Shown in pieces: positions 1 through 5,651 of a DNA stretch of 10,531 bases (position 1 is its first letter; every line of letters begins with the position of its first letter). The notes below the pieces were generated by a model that was not told the origin of the DNA, searched no databases, and was given only the letters and a program-made list of their open reading frames with translations. The stretch comes from Gemmatimonadota bacterium (GTDB lineage Bacteria > Gemmatimonadota > Gemmatimonadetes > Palauibacterales > Palauibacteraceae), in the NCBI GenBank assembly GCA_029288095.1, contig JARFPW010000171.1, positions 1-10,531 on the forward strand, read 5' to 3'. The translations under genes were made by a program, and so were the position numbers.

Positions 1-1
1 C

Positions 2-85
2 GCCGGAGTGGCGGAACTGGCAGACGCGCCGGACTCAAAATCCGGTGGGAGCAATCCCTTGAGGGTTCGAGTCCCTCCTCCGGCA
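2..85 (+). tRNA. tRNA-Leu (anticodon CAA)
   Basis: The sequence folds as a complete class II tRNA. The acceptor arms are GCCGGAG (2-8) and CTCCGGC (78-84), with discriminator A at 85. The anticodon stem CCGGA (29-33)/TCCGG (41-45) encloses the seven-base loop CTCAAAA, giving anticodon CAA at 36-38, which reads UUG leucine codons. A long variable arm follows, then the T arm GAGGG/CCCTC with loop TTCGAGT. The long variable arm and discriminator A fit tRNA-Leu. The 3' CCA is not encoded (TGA follows), so it would be added by CCA-adding enzyme. No T-run terminator is visible immediately downstream. Confidence 0.97.
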
Positions 86-185
86 TGACCACCATCTATA
101 TGGACCCGGCACAGGCCTTGCACTGATTGCTGTCGTGAAACTCCGAAATCGGAACAATCTGAACGCTATCAGTGGAACCTGGAAC

Positions 186-605
186 ATGAATGTGCACAAG
201 TCTCTTACGGCAGTCGCAGTAAGTATCGCCCTGGTGGGGTGCAGCGAGTCAACGGGTCTTGATGCCGAGGATCTGCAGGGATCGTGGACGGCTGCAGTAT
301 ATGAATACACTGATAACGCAAACGCATCCAACGTCGAAGATATCATTCAGACGAATGGCGCCTCGTTCACGATGACTGTTGACGCGTCTGGCACCGCCAG
401 CACCCTGTTGGATGACGGCCTGGGCAGCACCAGTTCCGATTCAGGTACGCTGAACTCCACGGACACGGTGATCACGCTTGGAGGGGCAACATTCAACGCC
501 GCGCGGAGCGGCGATGTGCTCACTCTGACAGACGCAGATCAGTCGTTCGATTTCGGCAGCGGATCGACGTCGGCGACTCTTCGTGTCGTGATGAACCGCG
601 ACTAG
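186..605 (+). CDS. Small predicted lipoprotein of unknown function
   Basis: I do not recognise the family. From the ATG at 186 the product is 139 residues with a lipoprotein signal peptide: a short basic N terminus (MNVHKS), a hydrophobic run and the lipobox LVGC, followed by SES. The mature part, roughly 115 residues, is rich in Ser, Thr, Gly and Asp. It begins with an LQGSW-like motif and has alternating short hydrophobic stretches, suggesting an all-beta fold such as a small lipocalin-like barrel; this is inference only. The frame is open upstream to a GTG at 135, but that start would bury the signal peptide behind 17 extra residues, so 186 is preferred. No strong ribosome binding site is seen at either start. 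The stop codon abuts the stop codon of the convergent sulfotransferase gene. It is likely anchored in the cell envelope. Confidence 0.7.
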   Translation: MNVHKSLTAVAVSIALVGCSESTGLDAEDLQGSWTAAVYEYTDNANASNVEDIIQTNGASFTMTVDASGTASTLLDDGLGSTSSDSGTLNSTDTVITLGGATFNAARSGDVLTLTDADQSFDFGSGSTSATLRVVMNRD

Positions 606-1490
606 CTAACGGGAGCTCAGCCGGGCCCGCACCAGTCGCCCGAGCTTCCTGATACCGCGAACAAACAGGGATGGCTCAGGCTTCGCAGCATATCGCCTGG
701 TGAGTTGCCGGCCATCCACGGACTCGGTGTCGTAACCGAACTCGCGTGCCAGCTCGAGGGTCACGTCGTGCCCGGCAATCTCGCTCCACTCAATCGGCAC
801 AGACGTCGTCTGTTGGTAGCGGTCGACGCGAGTGCCGACCCCGTCTGCCAGTTCTACACGGTAGTCGAGATCGAGAAACCGCGTCAGTCGCTGAAGAGCC
901 GCTGGTGGGTTCACGATGTCCTCGAACTTCAACGTGAGCAGCGGAACGTCGGGATATGTCTCATGCACCTCGCGCCCGTACAGATGGACCTCCGTCCAGT
1001 AGAACAGGCCCTTCTCGTAGGCTGACAGATCATCCCACCGATCCCGGTAGCCGGTCTGCACAACACCGGGATCCATCGGATCGGGCGCCAGGTCAGCGTG
1101 CAGCGTGTCGGTGCGATGCGCCTGGTACCAACCGTGGGTCACGACCGAGGCAGCCACCCGGACAGGATGGCGAAGCAGATGAACGAACCGAAGTCGCTCA
1201 CCGAACTCACGCACAAGCAGAGGGGCCATCGCATAGCACGGAAACCCGACTTCCACGTATGACTTCGATTCGAGTATTCCATGGATGTCCTGCAGGTGCT
1301 CCGACACCTCGGGCAGTGCCCGCAGCTCGTCGAGTCGATCGTGGGCCCGAAGAAATGTCTTCGGCCGGTAGGCGTATCGAATGGGCTCGTGTTCGGTCAC
1401 CAGCACGTCTTGGTAAACTCGCCGGAAGGCATCGGCCAGCCACTGCGTACCGGAGCGGGCTGTCGCGATGAAGAACGTGGCGGTCGTCAT
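606..1490 (-). CDS. Sulfotransferase family protein
   Basis: The 294-residue product looks like a PAPS-dependent sulfotransferase, which would transfer sulfate from PAPS to an acceptor hydroxyl or amine. Near the N terminus, ATARSGTQWL (residues 9-18) matches the 5'-phosphosulfate binding loop, which in this superfamily resembles a P-loop. LRHPVRVAASVV (about 106-117) matches the 3'-phosphate binding region, with Arg107 and Ser115 as the expected contacts. The C-terminal third (LTLKFEDIVNPPAALQRLTRFLDL) is the usual closing segment of bacterial sulfotransferases. No signal peptide is seen, so it is probably cytosolic or membrane-associated. The acceptor cannot be told from sequence; lipid, polysaccharide or small molecule are all possible. 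It starts 19 bp after the stop of the UspB-like membrane protein gene and is probably co-transcribed with it. No clear ribosome binding site precedes the ATG. Confidence 0.85.
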   Translation of the reverse strand: MTTATFFIATARSGTQWLADAFRRVYQDVLVTEHEPIRYAYRPKTFLRAHDRLDELRALPEVSEHLQDIHGILESKSYVEVGFPCYAMAPLLVREFGERLRFVHLLRHPVRVAASVVTHGWYQAHRTDTLHADLAPDPMDPGVVQTGYRDRWDDLSAYEKGLFYWTEVHLYGREVHETYPDVPLLTLKFEDIVNPPAALQRLTRFLDLDYRVELADGVGTRVDRYQQTTSVPIEWSEIAGHDVTLELAREFGYDTESVDGRQLTRRYAAKPEPSLFVRGIRKLGRLVRARLSSR

Positions 1491-1509
1491 GCGGCTGGAC
1501 GCGAACGCG

Positions 1510-1848
1510 CTAGATGCGTATCAGCGCGCTGGCGAGCGAGATCAGGGCCAGCGTCGCCAGTGCGAGCAGCCGGAACTCCAGCTTGCGCATCCGGGCGAAC
1601 CGCCTTGCCAGGTCGGGGTCGAGGATCAGATCGTATCGGCGCTGCATGATGAACTCGTCGTACTTCGTGCGGGCGGGTGAGGGAAACAGGGTCGGGATCG
1701 GCCTGCCGCATTCCACGTAGAGGTCCGGTTGTTGCTCCTCGAGTTTGCGGATCAGGTCGCGTCCGATCCGGTTCAGCGCAAAGATCGCGATGATGAATGT
1801 GCCTAGAAACAGCGCACTGGCCAAGCCGAGGGCTTCGTAGATGGTCAT
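1510..1848 (-). CDS. Small two-helix membrane protein, UspB-like
   Basis: The 112-residue product has a hydrophobic helix near the N terminus (about residues 5-25), a charged central region of about 65 residues, and a second helix at the C terminus (about 92-110). Length, helix placement and several segments resemble the universal stress protein UspB of enterobacteria (111 residues). In particular PDLYVECG corresponds to the PLLYQYVDGG region, and QRRYDLILDPDLARRFARMRKLEFRL to the [24 protein letters not shown] region before the last helix. This comparison is from memory and not a computed alignment. UspB is an integral membrane protein linked to ethanol and stationary-phase stress; its mechanism is unknown. 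The gene is upstream of, and probably in an operon with, the sulfotransferase. Only a G-rich stretch about 12 nt before the ATG could serve as ribosome binding site. Confidence 0.75.
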   Translation of the reverse strand: MTIYEALGLASALFLGTFIIAIFALNRIGRDLIRKLEEQQPDLYVECGRPIPTLFPSPARTKYDEFIMQRRYDLILDPDLARRFARMRKLEFRLLALATLALISLASALIRI

Positions 1849-2124
1849 CTCGATGGGCTGTCCCCCCGGCCGATATCAATCATGCACCAAGGTGGTCGAT
1901 GCCGTCCTGCACGACAAGCGACGGCCCGTTAGCGCAGGGGTGTCACAAATCTGCCTGCCGGGTCGTTGACATGTTGGATGGGCCGAGTGTGGCTGAGTAA
2001 GCCGTTCCGTGCATTTCGGTCCGTTCGTCCCTCTTGGTCTGGGAGCTGGAGGAGCCGGGTCGTGGAGCATGCTTCGCGGCCCGGTTCTGCTTTTGGAACC
2101 GTCTCCGGCGCTACCCGAACAGAG
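1849..2124. other. Intergenic stretch without a convincing gene
   Basis: This region lies between the start of the minus-strand UspB-like gene and the promoter assigned to the cold-shock gene. Short open frames exist on both strands, but none has a ribosome binding site, a plausible protein composition or family motifs. It must hold the minus-strand promoter for the UspB-like/sulfotransferase pair, but I see no strong -35/-10 match there. The one striking element is the long hairpin at 2051-2088, listed separately. A small GGCT/AGCC hairpin lies at 1991-2003. Confidence 0.6.
2051..2088 (+). other. Long hairpin, possible terminator or part of a structured RNA
   Basis: Bases 2051-2067 pair with 2072-2088 to give an uninterrupted 17-bp stem. 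The pairs are mostly G-C, with a few G-T wobbles, and enclose the loop CATG (2068-2071). GAGCCGGG (2052-2059) pairs with CCCGGTTC (2080-2087), and CGTGGAG (2061-2067) with CTTCGCG (2072-2078). On the plus strand it is followed after two bases by only four T residues, so as a terminator it would be weak; on the minus strand there is no T-run. Its owner is unknown, since no gene ends just upstream. It could insulate the cold-shock promoter 37 bp downstream, or belong to an unannotated RNA. Confidence 0.5.
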
Positions 2125-2152
2125 TTGACAGAGGCGTTTGCAGGCTTATCTT
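2125..2152 (+). promoter_or_regulatory. Sigma-70-like promoter for the cold-shock gene
   Basis: A perfect -35 box TTGACA (2125-2130) is followed by a 16-bp spacer and a -10 box TATCTT (2147-2152), which matches TATAAT at four of six positions. Transcription would start at about 2159, giving a leader of about 195 nt before the start codon at 2355. It is the best promoter match I found in the gap and it points at the cold-shock gene. The assignment rests on consensus matching only. Confidence 0.6.
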
Positions 2153-2192
2153 TGTGCCTGTGATGCGCCGATGATACGGGAGACGAGATTGT

Positions 2193-2225
2193 GCCTCCGC
2201 CGGTTTGCGAGCGGGGGCGTTTTTC
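2193..2225 (+). terminator. Terminator-like hairpin in the cold-shock leader (possible attenuator)
   Basis: GCCTCCGC (2193-2200) pairs with GCGGGGGC (2211-2218) as an 8-bp GC-rich stem with one G-T wobble and a ten-base loop. It is followed directly by GTTTTTCTT. This is the form of an intrinsic terminator. It lies only about 35 nt after the predicted transcription start and about 130 nt before the coding start of the cold-shock gene. No protein-coding gene ends here. It could therefore attenuate transcription into that gene, or end a separate small RNA of about 65 nt. Confidence 0.55.
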
Positions 2226-2340
2226 TTGTCAGGTCCGAAAGGACTGCGGACAGGCGGAGATCGCCGACCGAAAGGCCGGCCTACGGAAGTGGCGCCGTAC
2301 CGACTGAATTGGGACGAGCGCCGGACATTTTGATCCAAGC
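2226..2340 (+). promoter_or_regulatory. Structured 5' leader of the cold-shock gene
   Basis: Between the terminator-like hairpin and the ribosome binding site lie several small hairpins in a row. GGTCC (2232-2236) pairs with GGACT (2241-2245) around a GAAA loop. GGCG (2253-2256) pairs with CGCC (2262-2265). CCG-CC (2264-2269) pairs with GG-CGG (2274-2279) around a second GAAA loop with one mismatch. TACGG (2282-2286) pairs with CCGTA (2295-2299). The second and third overlap and so may alternate. Cold-shock genes of enterobacteria carry long leaders that respond to temperature; whether this one does is inference. I do not recognise a named riboswitch. Confidence 0.45.
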
Positions 2341-2345
2341 AGGAG
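2341..2345 (+). promoter_or_regulatory. Ribosome binding site deciding the cold-shock start
   Basis: AGGAG lies 9 nt before the ATG at 2355. An in-frame ATG at 2346 touches this motif directly and so cannot be served by it. The site therefore favours 2355, which also gives the standard cold-shock N terminus. Confidence 0.8.
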
Positions 2346-2354
2346 ATGTACTCG

Positions 2355-2567
2355 ATGTCGCGTACGACGGGAACCGTAAAGTGGTTCAACAATGACAAGG
2401 GATTCGGCTTCGTATCGTTTGATAACGGAGCGCGAGATGCGTTCGTTCACTTCTCGGAAATCCAATCCGATGGCTTCCGTACGCTGGAAGAGGGCGACAC
2501 GGTTGAATTCGAATTGGCCGAAGAGGGCCGTGGCCCGAAGGCGAAGAACGTCGTAAAGATTAGCTGA
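2355..2567 (+). CDS. Cold-shock domain protein (CspA family)
   Basis: The 70-residue product is a single cold-shock domain, a five-stranded OB-fold barrel that binds single-stranded RNA and DNA and melts RNA secondary structure. [16 protein letters not shown] (residues 5-20) contains the RNP1 motif KGFGFV (15-20), and DAFVHFSEI (28-36) contains RNP2, with Ala29 where Val is usual. Lys9, Trp10, Phe17, Phe19, Phe30, His32 and Phe33 are the expected nucleic-acid-contacting surface. The end ([10 protein letters not shown]) is typical, and the length equals that of CspA-type proteins. It acts as a cytosolic RNA chaperone; whether expression is cold-induced or constitutive cannot be told. It is a monocistronic gene between its own predicted promoter (2125-2152) and a strong terminator (2593-2628). 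The long structured leader suggests post-transcriptional control. Confidence 0.96.
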   Translation: MSRTTGTVKWFNNDKGFGFVSFDNGARDAFVHFSEIQSDGFRTLEEGDTVEFELAEEGRGPKAKNVVKIS

Positions 2568-2592
2568 GCTCGCTCAGCAGTCCTGACGGACG

Positions 2593-2628
2593 ACCGGGGG
2601 AGGCTTTCGAGCTTCCCCCGGTTTTTTT
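2593..2628 (+). terminator. Intrinsic terminator after the cold-shock gene
   Basis: Bases 2593-2605 pair with 2610-2622 in a 13-bp stem with one G-T wobble, closed by the stable loop TTCG (2606-2609), and a run of seven T residues follows (2622-2628). It begins 25 nt after the cold-shock stop codon. It also lies just beyond the stop of the convergent phosphodiesterase gene, but on the minus strand no T-run follows, so it should act on the plus strand only. Confidence 0.93.
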
Positions 2629-2632
2629 GACC

Positions 2633-3904
2633 CTACCTGAGGATCTGATCGACCCTGCCGAGGTCGCCGTCGCCGGGCTCAGGGGGCAGACGGAGAATCG
2701 CCATCAGCAGTTCGTATACGTCCACGTTGGGGAAGGCCGGAGTCACGACTTCCGACTGAAACGCCGGCCCCGCTGCGATGAACATCGCCTGCATATCCTC
2801 CGAACGCTGGTCGTATCCATGGGCTCCGGCGCTGAAGCGCTCCAGGTTGGCGGCAAAATAGTCCCTCGACGCAATCGACCACCCCAGGTCCGCGATCCCG
2901 ATGACCGGGGCGACTCGGCGGTGGGTGCCAAACCCGAATTCCATCGGAATCTCGTCGGGCCGGTAGACCTGGAGGTTGGGGTGGGCACCCCGCAACGCGC
3001 CGTAGATCTCCGTGTCAGTCATTGCGCCCGGCCAAATCGCCAGGATGGGGCTCCAGTCGATGACCCGCACCGAGTCCGGGTCCAGGTAGTCGTCCAGGAA
3101 GACGACCCGGTCCGGCGACCGGCGGGTCATGCCATGGTCCGACACCACGATCACGTTGACGCTATCCAAACCCCGCCGGAGCAGGGAAGCGACGAGCCGG
3201 CCCACCGCTGCGTCAACCCGGGCGATGGCCGCGCGTAGTTCCGGAGTCTCCAGTCCGAAAGCGTGGCTCGCGACATCCACATCGCTGAAGTACAGCGTGG
3301 CGAACCGAACAGCCTCGCCCACATCACCTGCGAGTCTGTCCAGTACCCAGTCGATCCGCGCATCGTGGGGCATGTCGTCGTCGAACTCGAGCCAATGGGT
3401 CGGCCGGACGCCCTGGATTGGCGCCTCACTGCCCGGCCAGAACAGCGGCGCGGTCGCCAGTCCGGCCCTCTCCGCCGACACCCAGACCGGAACGCCACCG
3501 TACCAGTCGGCATTCTGGATCGCCTCCCGGTTACCGAGGCTGAACCGACTCTGCAGGACCGGATCCCAGATCGTGTTCGCGACGATGCCATGGTGGTCGG
3601 GCAGCAATCCGGTGACGATCGTGTAATGGTTGGGGAACGTCTTGGTCGGGAACGAGGGAATCAGAGCCTCGGCCCGCACGCCGCGGGCTGCCAGTGCTGC
3701 GAGATGCGGCGTGGACTGCGGGTCGAGATAGTCGGCTCTGAACCCGTCTATCGACACCAGCAAGACGGCGGGTGGGGGAGCGTCCCGACCCACAGGTCCG
3801 GTGGCAGACGCGCACGCCGCGAGAGCCGAGGCGGTCACGAGCAGCAAGCCCGCGCGTAAGAGTCGCCGGCGATGTGAACCCATTCGACGGAGCCGATCGA
3901 CCAT
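2633..3904 (-). CDS. Lipoprotein phosphodiesterase, nucleotide pyrophosphatase (ENPP) type
   Basis: The 423-residue product belongs to the alkaline phosphatase superfamily, nucleotide pyrophosphatase/phosphodiesterase branch, which hydrolyses phosphodiester bonds with two zinc ions and a threonine nucleophile. A signal peptide ends in the lipobox LAAC (Cys31), so it is probably an envelope lipoprotein facing the periplasm or the surface. Expected catalytic residues are all visible: Asp53 (VSIDGFRADY), nucleophile Thr89 and Asn92 (FPTKTFPNHY), Asp210 and His214 (DVDVASHAFG), Asp256 and His257 (SDHGM) and His362 (GAHGYD). Length is normal for bacterial members. The ATG at 3904 has AAGGAG ten bases upstream; an in-frame Met8 is too far from it. 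The substrate (nucleotides or phospholipid head groups) cannot be told. It is a single gene, divergent from the metal-import operon. Confidence 0.9.
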   Translation of the reverse strand: MVDRLRRMGSHRRRLLRAGLLLVTASALAACASATGPVGRDAPPPAVLLVSIDGFRADYLDPQSTPHLAALAARGVRAEALIPSFPTKTFPNHYTIVTGLLPDHHGIVANTIWDPVLQSRFSLGNREAIQNADWYGGVPVWVSAERAGLATAPLFWPGSEAPIQGVRPTHWLEFDDDMPHDARIDWVLDRLAGDVGEAVRFATLYFSDVDVASHAFGLETPELRAAIARVDAAVGRLVASLLRRGLDSVNVIVVSDHGMTRRSPDRVVFLDDYLDPDSVRVIDWSPILAIWPGAMTDTEIYGALRGAHPNLQVYRPDEIPMEFGFGTHRRVAPVIGIADLGWSIASRDYFAANLERFSAGAHGYDQRSEDMQAMFIAAGPAFQSEVVTPAFPNVDVYELLMAILRLPPEPGDGDLGRVDQILR

Positions 3905-4026
3905 CTGTCAGTTACTCCTTCCACGCAGGCTTTTGGATGAGTGGGACGGATCCCCTGGCACAGGCGCCAACCTAGCGCCGGAGGTCAGCCCTCGCAGGAT
4001 TTTGTTCCGGCCGCGTAGATTGCCGG
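3905..4026. promoter_or_regulatory. Divergent intergenic region, candidate shared control
   Basis: These 122 bp must hold the promoters of both the phosphodiesterase (minus) and the metal importer (plus). CTCCTT at 3915-3920 is the ribosome binding site AAGGAG for the minus gene. An inverted repeat GGCGC (3963-3967)/GCGCC (3975-3979) and a looser ACCT (3970-3973)/AGGT (3982-3985) lie near the middle. Neither matches a Zur or MntR operator that I know. No convincing -35/-10 pair is visible for either gene. Confidence 0.4.
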
Positions 4027-4899
4027 ATGTTGATACTCTGGAAGCCCAGGCGGCGGAGGCCCGCCATCGCGTTGCTTGCCGTGCTTGCCGGGTGCGCTCC
4101 GGACGAACGACCGGCCCCGGACGAACGGCCTGTAGTCGCCGTCGCGGTTGCCCCGGTCGCCGGTATCGCGCGCGCCCTGTTGCCTGCGGACCTGCTGGAC
4201 GTGGTTGTGCTCGTGCCACCGGGAGCGAACCCGGCTACGTATGAGCCGTCGATCAGTGAGCTCAGGCAGGCTTCAAGGGCTCTGTTGTACCTCGAGATCG
4301 GACGCCCGAGTTTCGTGTTCGAAACTACGTGGCTGGAAGGGCTGCTCGAGGGCTCGCCCGCACAGCGGCTGCGGCTGTTCGATGGATGCCCCACGCTCCC
4401 TGACGACCCTCACGCCTGGCTGTCCACGCACTGTCTGGACGCAGCGGCGCGGGTGACCGCCCAAGCGCTGACGCGGCTCCTGCCCGAGCACTCAGACCAG
4501 GTTGACGCGAACCTGAGGAGTTTCAGGGAGCGGATCACGGCGGCCCAGGCGATGGCCGGTCAGTCGTTGGCCGAACACCGGGGCAGGCGGTTCTTCGTGC
4601 TGCACCCGGCCTGGGGCTACTTTGCGCGCGATCATGGGCTCGAGCAGGTCGAGATCCTGTCGCATGGAACCGGTGATCCGGGCGCGGCGCGCCTGGCCCA
4701 GTTGATTCAAACCGGACGGGAAGAGGGAATTCACACCGTGTTCGTTCAACCTCAGTTCAATAAGGAGCCTGCCGAGCTGATAGCCCGAGAGCTTGGCGCG
4801 GGTGTCGTGTCGCTCGATCCGCTCGCCGATGATCCGGTTGCGATCCTCGAGCAGACAGCCGGGGCTCTGTCCACCGCTTTCGGCTCGCGAACTCCATGA
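4027..4899 (+). CDS. Zinc/manganese ABC importer, substrate-binding lipoprotein (ZnuA/TroA type)
   Basis: The 290-residue product is a cluster A-I (TroA/ZnuA) metal-binding protein that would capture Zn or Mn in the periplasm for the ATPase and permease encoded next. Its signal peptide ends in the lipobox LAGC (Cys23). Three of the four usual metal ligands are visible: His129 (DPHAWLS), His193 (LHPAWGYFARDHGL) and Asp264 (SLDPLAD). The first ligand, normally His in a PGxxPHxYEP segment, is Ala70 here (PGANPATYEP). The His-rich loop found in many ZnuA proteins is missing. The metal therefore remains open. The ATG at 4027 has no good ribosome binding site; it is chosen because it gives an intact signal peptide. 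The stop overlaps the next start in ATGA. Confidence 0.9.
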   Translation: MLILWKPRRRRPAIALLAVLAGCAPDERPAPDERPVVAVAVAPVAGIARALLPADLLDVVVLVPPGANPATYEPSISELRQASRALLYLEIGRPSFVFETTWLEGLLEGSPAQRLRLFDGCPTLPDDPHAWLSTHCLDAAARVTAQALTRLLPEHSDQVDANLRSFRERITAAQAMAGQSLAEHRGRRFFVLHPAWGYFARDHGLEQVEILSHGTGDPGAARLAQLIQTGREEGIHTVFVQPQFNKEPAELIARELGAGVVSLDPLADDPVAILEQTAGALSTAFGSRTP

Positions 4900-5651
4900 C
4901 CGGTCCTCCCGTCGTCTCACTCGAACGAGTGAGTTTCGCGTACGGCCATACGCCGGCGCTCCACGAGGTGGACTTCGAGCTGCAGGCCGGCGACTTCGTG
5001 GGGATCATCGGTCCGAATGCCGGCGGTAAGACGACGCTGCTGAAGCTGATCCTTGGCCTGTTGAAGCCGGATTCGGGATCGATTCAAGTGTTCGGGATGA
5101 CTCCGCTCGAGGCCCGTGGGCGCGTTGGCTACGTGCCACAGTATGCGCGATTCGATCGCTCTTTTCCGATCAAGGTGCGGTCTGCGATCGCGATGGGTGC
5201 TCTCGGGCGCGGAGGGCCCAAAGGAGCCGCGGCCGTCGAGGCGGTCGAACGGGCGCTCTCTCGTATGGAGCTCACGGACGTCGCGGAGCGTCAGATCGGT
5301 GCACTGAGTGGTGGGCAACTGCAGCGCACGCTGATCGCCCGTGCACTCGTCGCGGGGCCAAGTCTGCTCCTGCTCGATGAGCCGACAGCGAGTCTGGATA
5401 CACGAATCGGACGGTCGGTCTACGAACTCCTCGAGGAGCTCGCGGAAGAGATCACGGTCGTCCTGGTTTCACACGACATCGGCGTGATCTCGCGGCACGT
5501 GCAGACCATCGCATGCCTGAACGTGGATATGCATTACCACCACTCCAAGGAACTCACCCCCGAGATGGTCGAGGCCGCGTACGGATGCCCCGTCGACCTC
5601 GTCGCACACGGACACCCTCATCGCGTGCTGGGCGAGCACGGCCAGCAATGA
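4896..5651 (+). CDS. znuC: Zinc/manganese ABC importer, ATPase (ZnuC type)
   Basis: The 251-residue product is the ATPase of the metal importer. The nucleotide-binding parts are complete: A-loop Tyr16, Walker A GPNAGGKTT (39-47), Q-loop Gln82 (YVPQ), signature LSGGQ (137-141), Walker B LLLLDEP (157-163), D-loop SLD (166-168) and H-loop His193 (SHD). The C terminus contains HYHH and HGHPHRVLGEHG, His-rich segments common in ZnuC-like ATPases. It starts in an ATGA overlap with the binding-protein gene and ends in an ATGA overlap with the permease gene, so the three are translated as a coupled unit. It acts as a dimer on the inner face of the cytoplasmic membrane. The ZnuC name is by type; manganese ATPases of this cluster look alike. 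Confidence 0.92.
   Translation: MTGPPVVSLERVSFAYGHTPALHEVDFELQAGDFVGIIGPNAGGKTTLLKLILGLLKPDSGSIQVFGMTPLEARGRVGYVPQYARFDRSFPIKVRSAIAMGALGRGGPKGAAAVEAVERALSRMELTDVAERQIGALSGGQLQRTLIARALVAGPSLLLLDEPTASLDTRIGRSVYELLEELAEEITVVLVSHDIGVISRHVQTIACLNVDMHYHHSKELTPEMVEAAYGCPVDLVAHGHPHRVLGEHGQQ

Noticed and set aside
35..346. Minus-strand open frame running into the tRNA and opposite the lipoprotein
   Set aside because: It overlaps the tRNA and a gene with a clear signal peptide, has no ribosome binding site and no family motif.
611..649. Imperfect inverted repeat GGGAGCTC/GAGCTTCC as a bidirectional terminator
   Set aside because: The loop is 23 bases long, no T-run follows on either strand, and it lies within the sulfotransferase coding sequence.
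1966..2000. Perfect TTGACA at 1966-1971 as a -35 box
   Set aside because: No acceptable -10 box occurs 15 to 19 bases downstream; the nearest AT-containing hexamer is 23 bases away.
2346..2348. Earlier ATG for the cold-shock gene
   Set aside because: It touches the AGGAG ribosome binding site and adds three residues not usual in the family; the ATG at 2355 has proper spacing.
4016..4021. TAGATT as a -10 box giving a leaderless mRNA for the metal-binding protein
   Set aside because: The missing ribosome binding site makes it tempting, but no -35 element is found at the right distance, so it stays speculation.
5513..5647. Upstream extension of the importer permease
   Set aside because: It overlaps the C-terminal part of the ATPase gene by 135 bp and encodes a Pro/Arg-rich stretch; the ATGA start at 5648 gives the normal N terminus.
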